Shown: positions 42,034-52,763 of the stretch, in pieces
Layout of the letters: each line of letters begins with the position of its first letter
Numbering within the stretch: position 1 is the first letter of the stretch
Source: Yponomeuta sedellus
Taxonomy: Eukaryota > Arthropoda > Insecta > Lepidoptera > Yponomeutidae
DNA length: 64,000 bases
Assembly: GCA_934045075.1 (NCBI GenBank)
Contig: OW203722.1
Coordinates: forward strand, 9,021,303-9,085,302
Direction of reading: 5' to 3'
Notes under the pieces: model-generated
The model's database searches: none
What the model saw: the letters and a program-made list of their open reading frames with translations, nothing else
What the model was told of the DNA's origin: nothing
Program-made: the position numbers and the translations under genes

Positions 42034-42520
42034 GTAAAAAAGCGTACTGATACAAAATATCCAATCGAGAGCCGTTTCACGGAGCAGAATGATCAATGTT
42101 ATAATGGCCAAACAGCATCCTCCATAGGGTGATGAATTCTATATAATAACGCACTATCTCCGGGCGTCAAACACGATACACAGACGTGGGTCAAACGGAA
42201 TTGTTAATTATCTCTGTCTGACTGTACACAGGTATGACAGGGAGCGTAATGTAATATTCACCTCGGATAATGTATGCAGTACAATTTAAGCGGTGAATTT
42301 TATTTAGGTCGCTGAATTTACATTTATTTTACTTCACGTAACTTTAAATGGAGGAAATGGGAATATTATTACTACCCATGAGCTCTTTGTTTATTTTTAT
42401 GACGCTCATACAAGTTTATTAAAATGAGACATCGAAAAACTAGTTTCATACAAACTTATCATGATTGTGTCTGCTACTTAAGAATATGTTATAGTTTCGT
42501 TCGTATCAATATTTTTTTTA
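42034..42520. other. No recognised feature
   Basis: No coding or repeated sequence noticed. Confidence 0.3.
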
Positions 42521-42522
42521 TT

Positions 42523-42612
42523 TCTTCTTCTTCTTCTTAAAATGCCTATCAACCATTGAAAGTTCGGAGTCACCTTCTTGTAACATCACGAGTATTTGTT
42601 CATTGTAATTGT
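42523..42612 (-). repeat. RTE LINE 3' tail fragment
   Basis: CTTCTTCTTCTTCTTAAAAT on the plus strand is the reverse complement of an ATTTTAAGAAGAAGAAGAAG tail, resembling CTTTAAGAAGAAGAAGC at the end of the 22059-22446 relic. Confidence 0.5.
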
Positions 42613-42614
42613 TA

Positions 42615-43850
42615 ACATTTCTATGTTTTATCCACATTTTCATATGAAAAGCGTTAAACTTCTTGTATTATTAATTAAGGAATTAGGGAAATTAATATAT
42701 CGAGTGAACATGGGTGGGGGGGCCGGCAAACCGGACTTATAACGACAGTATAGTAAAATATTAGGAAAGGTCAAGATGAAAGGTGCAAAACACCGGCGTA
42801 TTGAATGTTGATACAGCGAAACAGCGAAAAATACAGCAAAGGCTTGTTAGCCACTTCTCTGTCCAAGAGTCCTATATGACTCAGAGAAGGGTACTGGAAT
42901 AAGTTTATGAGTCACATTTGACTCATTTCATTAGATCTTCGGGCATACAACTGTCTAATAGAGACGTGGGGAATATTGACAACATTGAATTTTTTTAGCA
43001 TACTTTACTTTTTAGCATACTTTTCTTAGCATATTTTACTGTCTTAAAGAAAACTAGATACGAAATAAAACGACCCATATTATTTTATTTTCGGAAATTC
43101 GATGATTTTCATTCATAATTTTCTGTTTGAATTTCGTCTGATTCTAAAAGGACGTAACCGCCAATTGACGTCACACATACGGCTAAATACTAACACTCTT
43201 ACCGCCTTTCTAAAAACCATTGGAATTAGGTAACGAAAAGTAATTTCTCCGACATGACATTTGAATGAAATTGTAAATGACATCTGTCAATTATCATTTT
43301 TAATATTAGGCAACGGTAATATTAAAAATTATAATGAGGAGGCTCATTCCACCGATGTGTGACGTCATCACACAATTTTTGGTTTTTATTTATTTTCTCT
43401 AAAATTAAGCACTAATAAAAATTGTAAATATTTTTTTCGTAATGAAGATAGCAAAATTAAGAAACGGTATTTTTAATTTTGCGCGTCGTAAAATATGAAA
43501 TGTTGTCAACTACCCAATGACATAATGTAAATATGTAAATTATGGATTATCTAAAAAGAGGTCTTCCTTCTGACGTAACCTACAGTACTTTATATCGCAA
43601 AAAACAAGAACGTCAAAGGGATACCAATCATTAGGCTCCAACCAGCTAATAAATATCAATCAAAGGGGAACTAAGTAGAGAAATTATAGACTTGCACTTA
43701 ACCAAGGCCCCAGCAGGAGCCAAACGCAACGATAGCGTCATGTAACTCTAACATCTTAAAAGACAAATCTAATGCTTTACGCACGATAGGAAGAGAACAG
43801 TTTATACGACATAAAAAGGGAAATTACACAGGTATTCCTCAAACTATCAC
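42615..43850. other. Unclassified, possible unknown repeat
   Basis: 43290-43345 contains an imperfect inverted pair (ATTATCATTTTTAATATTAG / TAATATTAAAAATTATAATG), and GACGTCAC / GTGACGTC words lie either side (43165 and 43370). This could be an old MITE. From 43543 a short frame MDYLKRGLPSDVTYSTLYRK is present but ends after 30 codons and is unrecognised. Confidence 0.35.
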
Positions 43851-43852
43851 AG

Positions 43853-43905
43853 ACGGCGGCCTTATCACTAAAAGTGATCTCTTCCAGTCAACGTTCCGGT
43901 CCGAC
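43853..43905 (-). repeat. CR1/Jockey-type LINE 3'-end fragment
   Basis: GGCGGCCTTATCACTAAAAG, TGATCTCTTCCAGTCAACGT. Only the stem region remains. Confidence 0.65.
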
Positions 43906-44211
43906 CAATAACTGCAAACTACTATAGGTGATAGTTTATCTGTGACTCCTGATCGTTACATACGTGTCTGTGTCGAATAAGTTTTAATTTTGAAGCTGCT
44001 ATCGTCTTGGACGGTATTTCGTCCATCTTACGGAGAAGCACTTTCTTACAGATAACATGAGGATTATCACTAACAGTTACGTCATGGCGTCGAAGTTCGT
44101 GGAGCAAACCGTTTGCAACTAAAATTTCTGCGTTGCATTAGGCATACAACTTCAATCGCCCCCATGCAGTTTCATGCATATATGCGCTTACCGCTATGCA
44201 GTTATATTCTA

Positions 44212-44545
44212 TGTCAAACCTTGTTTATCCCTACTGCTGGACACGGGTCTCTTTCAGCATCGCAGGAAGGTTAGGCTATACTCCACCACAGGGGCCAAGT
44301 CCGTGTTGGTGGAGGATTGTAAGACAGTACTGGGCCTTACTGTCAGAAGTTATAAAGCAGCCCATTAGGCCTTAACATGGCTTATCGACAGCCATTACAT
44401 GACACCCCGGCGCTATCTTAACGTAACGCCTTAACGTGCCTTTCAAAGCTCGGAAACGCTCGGGAAAATGCCCCTAGTGGTAGTCATAAGACGGTCACCC
44501 ATCCTGCACCTGATTGTGTCTATTGTAGCTTAACTCAAGTGATCG
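44212..44545 (-). mobile_element. 5S-SINE joined directly to an RTE LINE fragment
   Basis: Plus strand runs ATGTCAAACCTTGTTTATCC (tail) to TTGTAGCTTAACTCAAGTGA, the box A end of the SINE. The outermost ~45 bp of its 5S-like head are missing. At 44546 the sequence switches to RTE coding sequence. This is a diverged copy. The box C counterpart (minus strand GCAGGATGGGTGACCG) is still intact. Confidence 0.8.
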
Positions 44546-45072
44546 AGAAGGAGGCCAAGAAGAGGATCCAGCTGGGCTGGCCAGCGTTTGGGAAACTACG
44601 GCGAGTCTTCTCGTCATCCATACCGCAATGTTTGAAAACGAAAGTTTTTAATCAGTGCGTCCTACCTGTGACAACCTACGTAGACGAGACATGGACACTC
44701 ACAAAAGGGCTGGTCCACCATTTCAAAGTCACTCAGCGAGCAATGAAGAGAGCTATGCTCGGAGTTTCTCTGAAGGATAGGATTCGTAACAAATGCATCC
44801 GACAGAGAACCAAAGTTATCAACATAGCTCAGAGAATCAGCAAGCTGAATTGGCAGTGGGCTGGCCATATCTTGCGAAGAACCGACAACCGTTGGAGTAA
44901 ACGTGTTCTTGAATGGCGACCGCTACTCGACAAACGTAGTCTAGGACGCCCTCCGACCAGGTGGGATGACGATCTGCGAAAAACTGCCGGCAGGTGCTGG
45001 ATGCGGCAAGCTGAAGACAGGGCGCTGTGGCACTCATTGGGGGAGGGTTATGTCCAGCAGTGGACTATCTAA
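44539..45072 (+). pseudogene. RTE-clade LINE reverse transcriptase C-terminal fragment
   Basis: The longest open frame in the window, 177 codons ending in TAA. It shows KKRIQLGWPAFGKLRRVF, KTKVFNQCVLPVTTYVDETW (normally a C-V-L-P-V-x-T-Y-G-x-E-T-W block), FKVTQRAMKRAMLGVSLKDR, ISKLNWQWAGHILRRTDNRW, LGRPPTRWDDDLRKTAGRCW and LGEGYVQQWT. This is the region after the RT palm domain in lepidopteran RTE elements, which copy themselves by target-primed reverse transcription. The endonuclease and catalytic RT palm are missing, replaced upstream by a 5S-SINE. The first few codons come from the SINE. No internal stop, so it is relatively young. Confidence 0.9.
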
Positions 45073-45100
45073 TATAGCCTGAAGTAGAAGAAGAAGAAGT
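45073..45100 (+). repeat. RTE 3' end with (GAA)n tail
   Basis: TATAGCCTGAAGTAGAAGAA, then GAAGAAG. This short tail is shared with family B elements and with the relics at 19516 and 52127. Confidence 0.8.
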
Positions 45101-45104
45101 TGTG

Positions 45105-45655
45105 CTTATATCATTATATTGAAAAACTATATAAGTATTAGAATCTAAGTAAAATCTAAAAATGTAGTACGTCTACTAAGCAGTAATTTACATGTCCGTA
45201 AATTACATGTAGTCTTGTATCAGTAGCATAAATAGCAAGCACAATGTCATTTTGGTTTTTGTTCGTAATAAGCCTCCTTTGAAACCTAATATGTAATTGG
45301 ACTGGTAACTCACAATTCTTTCATAAGGCCATATGCGCTTACCCACGGGGGAATTACAGGCAATAACCTCTCAGACAGAAAATAAAATGTAGGAGCCCTA
45401 TAAAAGGACTCATTTGAAAGCAGCAACTGCCAAGCCAAGTTTTATAACACGTGCTAGTTAAAAACTTGATTCTTTGTTATTTTGAAACAACGGAAGCTTG
45501 TAGGACATATGCCTTGGGAACTTACAACCTGTAGGCGCTAGTTACTGAAGTACATAGGTCCAGTACTAGTACTTTAGCAGATCAATGACAACGCGCGACT
45601 TTGTTCTTCTCATGTTCTATGTTGTTAATCACGTGTTGAGAGGAGAAAGGTTGAT
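45105..45655. other. No recognised feature
   Basis: Contains a near-direct repeat GTAATTTACATG / GTAAATTACATG at 45182-45210. Otherwise unremarkable. Confidence 0.35.
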
Positions 45656-45659
45656 TAAG

Positions 45660-45832
45660 CATAACATTTACATACAAGCACATACATTGCTTCTGGCCCC
45701 ACGCTGGGATACCCTGTGTCATCACAAACATGTAAAAATCCAAGACCTGGGCTTTTTTTTGTTCCCAGCCGGGATTCGAACCCGGGACCTCTTGCATGGT
45801 AGGCAGACGCGCTACCGCTACGCCACAGAGGT
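45660..45832 (-). mobile_element. tRNA-headed SINE (family G), copy 3
   Basis: Minus strand GGCGTAGCGGTAGCGCGTCT, CTACCATGCAAGAGGTCCCG, GGTTCGAATCCCGGCTGGGA, ACAAAAAAAAGCCCAGGTCT, then ATGTTTGTGATG and TGGGGCCAGAAGCAATGTAT. The best tRNA-like copy of the family. The body lacks the TGGTACCCACGA segment found in copy 1. Confidence 0.82.
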
Positions 45833-46136
45833 CGTAATTTTTTTTTGTCAATTTGAAACCAATAATTAATTATTGACTACGAAGAAAGAAGACTACGTTT
45901 GGAGTTTTTTGTCCATTTTTTCTCCAAAATGATCTAAATTTTGAAATGGACACCTAGTTTGACTTGTAACGTTCATTAAGCCGCAGTATCTGCGCTACTT
46001 TGAATAAAACCTTTTCATTTCATTTCATTTCACTAAAACCATTGGGCAGTTTTCTTGCTCGTAAGTAGTTTCGTGTCGCTCTTTATTATAAACAAATTAT
46101 TTCATAATTTAAAACCATATTTTTTTTGTAGCCCAA

Positions 46137-46262
46137 ATAGGCTGTCTCTCAGAGAGTATTATTACCATGCGTACCCACCGCTGATTGGCAATTTCAAATC
46201 CGTAGGTATGTGAACAACTCAGGTTTACTCAAGATGTTTTCCTTCGCCGTTAGCAAGTAGTA
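46137..46262 (-). mobile_element. SINE body fragment
   Basis: TAGCCCAAATAGGCTGTCTC, CATGCGTACCCACCGCTGAT, AACAACTCAGGTTTACTCAA, GATGTTTTCCTTCGCCGTTA. Truncated before the tRNA head. Confidence 0.7.
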
Positions 46263-46285
46263 TTAGGTACTACTATAGCATAAAA

Positions 46286-46605
46286 AACGTACTTCTTCTT
46301 CTTCTTCTTTGGTCCTTTAACTCCTAGCGGAGCATAGGGCCTTAACCAAGATTTCCAGATTTCCACTTCTGACGGTGGTCTGCGGCAGCCTCCAATTCAG
46401 GCCAGCTAGTGCCGATCGATTTGGCCTCTTGGTCTATTGATCTTGTTCAAGTGGTCCTTGGCCGCCCCCTCTTTCGGCTGCCCAATGAGGTATACGTAAG
46501 TGCTTGTCTGGTCAGGCATCTGCTATCGCGGCGTAGTGTATGTCCTATCCAGCGCCATTTCCTATCCAGGATTTCTAGGTGGACTGGTATCTGATTGGAA
46601 CACTT
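46286..46605 (-). pseudogene. RTE LINE C-terminal pseudogene (RGRPRTT..SWPELEAAA subfamily)
   Basis: Minus strand: RWIGHTLRRDSRCLTRQALT, GSRKRGRPRTT, stop, TRSIDQEAKSIGTSWPELEA, AADHRQKWKS, then a frameshift and ALRS-like end with a GAAGAAGAAG tail. The G-x-T-L-R-R and G-R-P-R-T-T-W blocks are standard for RTE C-termini. One in-frame stop (W to TGA) and a frameshift. The same subfamily is at 48676. Confidence 0.85.
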
Positions 46606-46609
46606 CCAG

Positions 46610-47325
46610 AGATCCAAAAAACGTACTAAACTTCTTAAATATTATATAACTAGGAAAACACCGCACCGGCAGGATTAGCTGCGAAAGCTTGAAATCTTGT
46701 AAAAACTGTGCTATTGTCAACGTTAGATAGATGATTGTCTTCCCTTCACCATAATTAAATCTTTGTTTCATGGAAAAGCTCTATTGTAGAGAGCAAAACA
46801 GGGAAGGGAAACAATAGGCGCGGAAGACAAGGCACCGCCAACAATGATGTCTAATAACCAGTGATCGGAATAGGCAGAGTAAAAATAAAATTCAACCCGT
46901 ACCATTTCATACTTTCAAGTATTTCATACTAATAAGAATGTAGAGTAGTTTCTTAATATGTGACATTGATCAGTGAATGAAGTAGTTAGGTAAAGTTGTA
47001 GATAAAGTTGGCCTTGGAATATTACACATTTGTACCAAGCAAGCAAGAATAGAGAGCTGAATAGCGGTTAGGTAACATACAGAGTTAAATAAATGATATA
47101 ATATATGTATTGTTATGCACCGTTTTGTGCCCTACTTTTCTGTTTTAAATAAATATGTTTATTTATAAATCCGTGTCCGTTAGACCATATTTTTACAAGA
47201 CCACTTATATTAAAACCAAAACAGAAACTAAATTTAAAACTGACATAAATAAATAAACAATATCTATAAAAAGGGAAACTAAACAATTAAAAGGTATGTC
47301 GCCAACATAAATAAATAAACTTCCA
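46610..47325. other. No recognised gene
   Basis: The stretch 47090-47200 (AAATAAATGATATAATATAT, TGTGCCCTACTTTTCTG, AAATAAATATG, TCCGTGTCCGTTAGACCATA) has the look of an LTR end, but no terminal repeats could be found. Confidence 0.3.
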
Positions 47326-47329
47326 CATA

Positions 47330-47490
47330 ACAGAATCACATGCCACGGTCATAAATTATGATACCCAGAGAAGGACATCACAAACATGGAATTAGGCATC
47401 TAGTTTTAGGCCATTCTTGCAAATTTAAGGCCCTAGCGTGAATTGAACCCACGACTTACGGCATAGTAATAATTCGTGATCCGCCTGTTT
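47330..47490 (-). repeat. tRNA-SINE with K-type body, decayed
   Basis: TGCCACGGTCATAAATTATG, GATACCCAGAGAAGGACATC, ACAAACATGG, then GCGTGAATTGAACCCACGAC, a box B complement. Similar to 48170-48357. Confidence 0.55.
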
Positions 47491-48000
47491 CGGGTTTTGC
47501 TTTGGGAGCTCCTTTTTATATTACGTGTATTCTCGCCAACTGTAGGCATTTTTATTTTGCCTATTTCGATCAGTGCAGTGCTATTAATAACTGAGAAGCT
47601 CCGAGCAAAGGACAAGGAAGGGTGTTCGGCGCAGATCCATTAGAAAAACGAATACTATTTTGTGTAAATCAAATACTGAACAAGGAAAATTACACCTCAT
47701 TTATTGCCGGGAATGTGATTTGAATTATTCTGACCTACAAAACTAAGTATAGTGCTACAAAGTTATCTGAGCCGGGAGATGTAAAATGTTGTATGGAAAC
47801 GTAAAGTTTACTACTAGAAAAGTAACGCTGTCATCGGGTCAGATAAGTTTGTCGCACTCTACTCCACTTTTAAATATTTTTTTTTATTTTAAACTACGCA
47901 ATTGAATTGGGGTTTTTCAGCCATGCCTTCAAAGAAGGTTACCGACTAAGAAGTTTTTATACACAAAATAAAACTCGTTTTCGAGAAATATTTTGACCGC

Positions 48001-48138
48001 CTTACTAATAAACTTGGTGTAAGTATTGTATAACTATGCAGTGTTTTGTCTCTTTTCTTCCAACTGAAAATTACATTCAAATGACGTGAACAAAACACTG
48101 TGTAACTATACCAGGCTTATACGGTGTTTATTAGTAAG
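48001..48138. mobile_element. 138-bp MITE with ~49-bp imperfect terminal inverted repeats
   Basis: CTTACTAATAAACTTGGTGT...GCAGTGTTTTGT on the left pairs with ACAAAACACTGTGTAACTAT...GTTTATTAGTAAG on the right. No ORF. Target duplication not clear. Confidence 0.75.
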
Positions 48139-48169
48139 AGCCTGAAAGTATATATTGTGCACTTAAAGG

Positions 48170-48357
48170 GTTATTTCACTTGTCCTGGTCCTAGACTAGG
48201 ATACCCTGTACTATGGTAGCCAGGCAAGGAGATCACAAACATGAAAACACACCCAGACTGAGGCAACTTGTAGAAATGTATAGCGGACCACATAGAGAAT
48301 CGCACCCACGACCTCTGTCTTAGTACCCAAGCGCCTTAACGGCTAGACCAACGAGAC
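48170..48357 (-). mobile_element. tRNA-headed SINE (family K)
   Basis: Minus strand head TCGTTGGTCTAGCCGTTAAG (box A), GAGGTCGTGGGTGCGATTCT (box B), then CCTCAGTCTGGGTGTGTTTT, CATGTTTGTGATCTCCTTGC, CTACCATAGTACAGGGTATC, CTAGTCTAGGACCAGGACAA. Its body is clearly related to family G (ATGTTTGTGAT..., GGGTATCCTAGT) but the tRNA head is a different one. Confidence 0.78.
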
Positions 48358-48434
48358 AGTCAATACCTCTGTCTGTATTCATATACCTTTGTAATTATTA
48401 TTTTGTATTTTTGGACATCTACTTGCTTCTCCTA

Positions 48435-48552
48435 TATACTAGTCCAGTTAATCCAAAGGCTATCTGGAAGATTTCACATTTAGTGATAAGGCTGCCGCCT
48501 GTACTCTTAGGTTAAGAAATATCTGTGTAATATCTATTTGTATGTACTCTAA
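48435..48552 (+). mobile_element. CR1/Jockey-type LINE 3' end
   Basis: ACTAGTCCAGTTAATCCAAA, GGAAGATTTCACATTTAGTG, ATAAGGCTGCCGCCTGTACT, CTTAGGTTAAGAAATATCTG. The (CTAT)n tail is missing. Confidence 0.7.
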
Positions 48553-48675
48553 CTCAACCTATGTATCTCTCCCACCGTCTAAACCTTTATTATGAGAGAA
48601 GGTTCGTGTCCTGCAGTGGGTCATACTGTGTATATTAGTGGTACTAAGAAATCACAAGTGTAGCTTACAAAACAA

Positions 48676-48861
48676 TGTGAGTACATGCAGAGATTGTTGC
48701 GGGATGAAAGAGGGGCGGCCAAGGACCACCTGGAAAGGATCAATATACCAAGAGGCCAAGTCGATCAGCACTAGCTGGCCCGAATTGGAAGCTACCACGA
48801 ACTATTGTCAGAAGTGGAAAGTGGTTAAGGCCCTATGCTTCCTTAGGAGTTAAAGGACCGA
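48676..48861 (+). pseudogene. RTE LINE C-terminal fragment (same subfamily as 46286)
   Basis: Frame MKEGRPRTTWKGSIYQEAKS, ISTSWPELEATTNYCQKWK, VVKALCFLRS, stop, then a GGACCGAAGATGAAG tail. It is open through its full ~57 codons, so better preserved than the 46286 copy. The G-R-P-R-T-T-W motif is intact. Catalytic domains absent. Confidence 0.85.
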
Positions 48862-48864
48862 AGA

Positions 48865-49940
48865 TGAAGTGGACATGCCGGGATTTGAACCCACAATCTC
48901 ATTCACGTGAACCATCACCACTTTATTATGCCACAAAAATCCATTCGCCGATAATGAAAATGGGTTTCCCACACAGTTTTGATTTATATATGCGCTCTTA
49001 TCTCCAGGCTCGGGGGATTATTACAGCAATAAGTCACACAGTAGCCTTTGGTGCCGGCCACGATCACACACATGAATAATTCTAAAGACAAGGCGGCAGA
49101 TAATTTTTCATATCCAGACATAATGCTCGATTAACACCACATAACGGTCAACCGGAAGTAGGGGCGCCATGTTGGCGGGAAGATAGCGGAAATATATCGC
49201 CGGAAGTTGGTGGCCATTACTCAGGAAAGGCTACTTCCGTTGTCACTTCATAAGTGCTCTTATTTGGAGACGCTTTGCGATTCATTGGTGAGATGATAGT
49301 ATGAGGATTAGCGATTTTTCTTCGATGTTGGAGGTGAGATGAGTTGTTGCGTGTTACCGACTTTAATGTGGTTGGAAATTTAAAATGTTAGGCTTAATAT
49401 CTGTGCTACATTATTTATACTGTATCTGGTGTAACGTTTACATACGAGAATACGAAATTTGAAACTATTAGTAATATTTTTAGAAAATATTCCTTTTAAC
49501 TTTCAACACCATTGCACTCGCTCAATCGGTTTTAACCAATCGCATCCCTATTTCAGGAGGCGCCTATTTAGTGTGAGTAAAAATGCCACTGGACGCCGGA
49601 TAAATCGTCTTAATACGATGATACACCGGTCAAAACTTTGTGTGTAGTTTAAACGCAGTTACCTACAACCAGTTGAACTGCCCACGCCAGGTTTGAAACC
49701 AAAATATGAGAAGCAAAAAAGCTCTCAGCTCTCGAGGGACAAGTTGCGGAGCTAATGACGTGTTCTGCGCGCGTCACGTGACTGACACGTGGCTCTAACT
49801 CCCTTCACGGGTAGAGTTGATAGCTACCAAAGGCCCGTTTTACATTTTTTTTTTATTTTCATGCTTTTTTGTTGTAGAATAGAATAAAGACGCCATAATC
49901 GTACATCCGTAAAGAATAGCAATTTTTTGGGGTTTTCGCG
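48865..49940. other. Mostly unrecognised; tRNA-like fragment and GC-rich patch
   Basis: 48870-48905 (CATGCCGGGATTTGAACCCA) is a box B complement, a SINE head remnant. 49140-49215 has CCGGAAGT twice and GCCATGTTGGCGGGAA. These resemble ETS- and YY1-type promoter words, but no first exon or transcript evidence follows. Confidence 0.35.
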
Positions 49941-49944
49941 GTGG

Positions 49945-50005
49945 GGCTCGTGGTAATAAAGGCCGTACTCTTTCTCTGAGAGAAAGCTTAATTCTCTGTC
50001 TCAAT
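49945..50005 (+). repeat. SINE body fragment
   Basis: GGGGCTCGTGGTAATAAAGG, CCGTACTCTTTCTCTGAGAG, AAAGCTTAATTCTC. Short remnant of the shared body. Confidence 0.5.
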
Positions 50006-50194
50006 TTTCTTCGTATGTTAACAGAAAAAAAATCTCTGTCCCTGTACGCTTTTGCCGCCTCTATTATATTTTACCTAGTAAAGCATACTTAAAAAGTAAC
50101 AAAATAAAGCCAACGTAAATCAGGCCAAGTCTAGTCACGACTATAAAGGGCTACTCTAGCGACACCCATAAACAAAGGAATTTAAATATAGCAT

Positions 50195-50290
50195 AAACTC
50201 TCGTCTTTATCCCGGAGGGGTAGGCAGAGACCAAGATTTGCCACTTGCCACGATTCTAATAAACCTCTTTTGCCGGTAAAACTCATACTA
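50195..50290 (-). repeat. Fragment of the SAYPSG-type LINE end
   Basis: TCTCGTCTTTATCCCGGAGG, GGTAGGCAGAGACCAAGATT, TGCCACTTGCCACGATTCTA. Decayed copy of the end seen intact at 61530. Confidence 0.6.
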
Positions 50291-50291
50291 A

Positions 50292-50735
50292 TCTTATTTT
50301 TAATTGTATTTTATTGCATGGGCATGAAAAATTACAATTTTAGATTACCGTTTCTAGGTTAAGAAACGGGAGACTAAGACTTACGGTCAATAACCTATAG
50401 TCAAAATATGTCATTCTGCTTGCTGACCACTGAGTAATTTTTGTTTTATATATCATAATACCAAACAAAATTATTTGTTTCTTAGGAAAGTATATGGATA
50501 AAGTAGTACGTTTTGAATACCTGTAACTTTTCGTTCGGGCACGTCGCGATGACGCCGCGCCGACGCTCTGCCATCGCTGCGACTCGCCGCGTTTTCGACA
50601 CTCAGTACCAAAATAGATTGAAGAAACGCTAAATGCTGGCTTGGTTGCTTCAAAGCTACAGAAAACGGATGCAGATACAAGTCCAAGACAAATCTAGGAG
50701 TTCTTTGACTTACTATTAATTCTTATCAATAAGTA
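50292..50735. other. No recognised feature
   Basis: A GC-rich block at 50535-50600 (GACGCCGCGCCGACGCTCTG) stands out from the AT-rich background but has no partner or domain. Confidence 0.3.
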
Positions 50736-50749
50736 TAACATAGTAACCT

Positions 50750-50915
50750 GCCTACTATCTTCAGCTTTCAATCCTTAGGTTAAGGTTGTGCATAAGAGAT
50801 GAGGTTGTCACTTATACCGATAAGACCGCTATTTGTATGCTATGTAACTTAAATATTTAAGAAATTAACTGTTTTTTTTATTACTGATGTTGTGCAATAA
50901 ATACTTCTAACCTTA
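50750..50915 (+). mobile_element. CR1/Jockey-type LINE 3' end, diverged
   Basis: TTTCAATCCTTAGGTTAAGG, TTGTCACTTATACCGATAAG, ACCGCTATTTGTATGCTATG, GTTGTGCAATAAATACTTCT. The stem and AATAAA remain. Confidence 0.55.
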
Positions 50916-50998
50916 TCTTTAGTAGATGTAGTATGAAGGTGAATCAAACTTAATATTTTTCTAATTTCTTACTTACTTAAAAACTTACTTACTTTTGA

Positions 50999-51065
50999 AA
51001 CAAATAGAATAAAATAGAATAGAATATATTTATTTGTCTTCAAGCGACATAAGACACAACAATCA
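50999..51065 (-). repeat. LINE tail with (AGAAT)n repeat
   Basis: CAAATAGAATAAAATAGAAT, AGAATATATTTATTTGTCTT, CAAGCGACATAAGACAC. Compare 34600-34650. Confidence 0.5.
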
Positions 51066-51069
51066 CTTA

Positions 51070-52120
51070 TACTAGAGGCGTTAATGACGGTTTAAAGAGA
51101 CGTTTATTTAACAGTATATAAATTACAAATGAAGACAAAAAGGTCTGTGTCAAATTTGACTATCCACCATTAGTTACGCATACCACAATACATCTTTCAA
51201 GCGAAACTTCTAGTAGTGATTCATCTACGGCTCGAAACGGATTTGCGATAGCGACTCTAAGACAAATTGGTAGCACTCTCTCATTCATTGGTCGCAATTA
51301 CAGAAATTTTCCTAAGAGGCTTTTTGAGTTTAATTACTGGCCTAAAAAGTACCAAGCTATACCTAGCTGGTGACTATAAAAAGGTAGTCACGTCATAAAA
51401 AATAATTGGAAAAGAAGGAAAGAACCCCGAAAACACAAGTATCGTCCAGGAAATTAGCCCCATTAAATTTCATGAACCGACAGGAACACTGTGTGGGGGA
51501 TTGTTGACATTACAGCACTTTTTATCAACCCTAGATCAGAGATTGATTGATAAATAAGCTAAAAAGCACCGCAGTGTATGGGGCGAGAGACATAATTGAG
51601 CGAATTTCCACACCTAGAAGGGCTGGCGGCTGGGGTGCCCACTCAACCGTGCGACGTGTCTGAAATTAATTCATGTTCTTTGTCATGCATAGGCATACAC
51701 TTTACATTCGGCTGTAATGACGAAGCGCTATAAAACGTCACCGGGAAAGCTATGGCACTATGCGTAGGCCCCATTTACATTTATCGCAGTCATACATCCA
51801 GTCATGCTTCCACGTTGTAGGTAACTTTCGTTAACTCATTGTGCCTCGACTCCATGTTTTACTATCCTGAATTTCCCGGCAATCGTCTTCAATTTATGCA
51901 AGTCCTTCATTGCTACTCCAAACATTGCTTATACATAGCCGTATTATATCATTAGAAACAACCTTCTGTTGCGCTTCCAACTGAAAAATGTCTCCATCTG
52001 TCACGACACAAAAACTGTTAATGACCATAACCAGAGTGACATCTGGTATCTGCAGCACCAAGCCTCGTACTTGTCGAAATACGCAAATAAACAAACAAAT
52101 TAGCCGATTCCCGTGAGTCA
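51070..52120. other. No recognised feature
   Basis: No repeat or gene recognised on either strand. Confidence 0.35.
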
Positions 52121-52126
52121 TATCTT

Positions 52127-52300
52127 CTTCTTCTTCAGGCTATATTAGTCCACTGCCGGACATATCACTTCCCTAATGAGCGCCATAGCGCCCTGCTTTC
52201 AGCTTACCGCATCCAGCATCTTCCGGCAATTTTTCGCAGATCGTCATCCCACCTGTACGAAAGGCGTCCTATACTACGTTTGCCGAGTCGCAGTCGCAGT
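52127..52300 (-). pseudogene. RTE LINE C-terminal fragment with (GAA)n tail
   Basis: Minus strand LGKRSIGRLSYRWDDDLRKI, AGRCWMR, stop, AESRALWRSLGK, stop, YVRQWTNIA. Same subfamily as 44539-45072 and 19516. Two in-frame stops and several substitutions (P-P-T to L-S-Y) show it is old. Confidence 0.85.
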
Positions 52301-52660
52301 GAGTCATATCAATAATAATTAATATTAATGATACACTGCTAACTGGACCATAAGGTGTATGTCCTCTGTTTGACACTGCCGCAGAGCCAAGACTACGTAT
52401 TTACATGCATGCACTGCTTACTCGCACTTCAAGCACAGTCAGCAAAATCGGAACCCGCCGTAAGATACAGCGAAGCTAGTGAATGGGTGTAGATGGAAAA
52501 ACATGGGTTTGCTCTTAACAAACTCTGCCCGGACAAAAACCAATATTTGAAAGGGGACAGCGAAAACGTATCCCTTTCCGTATGCTATAAAACTAGTTCC
52601 GCGAGACAGATTTTTTAGGTCTGCGTAGCATTCGTCAAGCATTAAAATATGAAATAGTAT
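52300..52660. other. No recognised feature
   Basis: Short minus-strand frame without a domain. Otherwise unremarkable. Confidence 0.3.
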
Positions 52661-52672
52661 ATTTCATTACAA

Positions 52673-52747
52673 GTGCGGAAAGGCTGTCATTGCAAAGAGT
52701 TCGGCTCGGGTTGACAGTCGGAACAAGTTGCAATGACGGTTCCGCAC
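52673..52747. repeat. Imperfect hairpin (GTGCGGAA...GTCATTGC arms)
   Basis: GTGCGGAA (52673-52680) plus GTCATTGC (52685-52692) pair with GCAATGAC (52730-52737) plus TTCCGCAC (52740-52747) around a ~37-nt loop. Likely a small foldback or a MITE end, next to the inverted pair at 52764. Confidence 0.75.
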
Positions 52748-52763
52748 GTGTACTGAACGACTA

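Noticed and set aside
43543..43635. Start of a transposase or other gene (MDYLKRGLPSD...)
   Set aside because: Ends after 30 codons, does not resume in another frame with any motif I recognise.
45770..45832. tRNA gene candidate on the minus strand
   Set aside because: The anticodon stem does not pair fully and the same sequence recurs with the same SINE body at 322, 27584 and 59583.
50535..50600. CpG-rich promoter
   Set aside because: Too short, no transcript evidence and no neighbouring gene.
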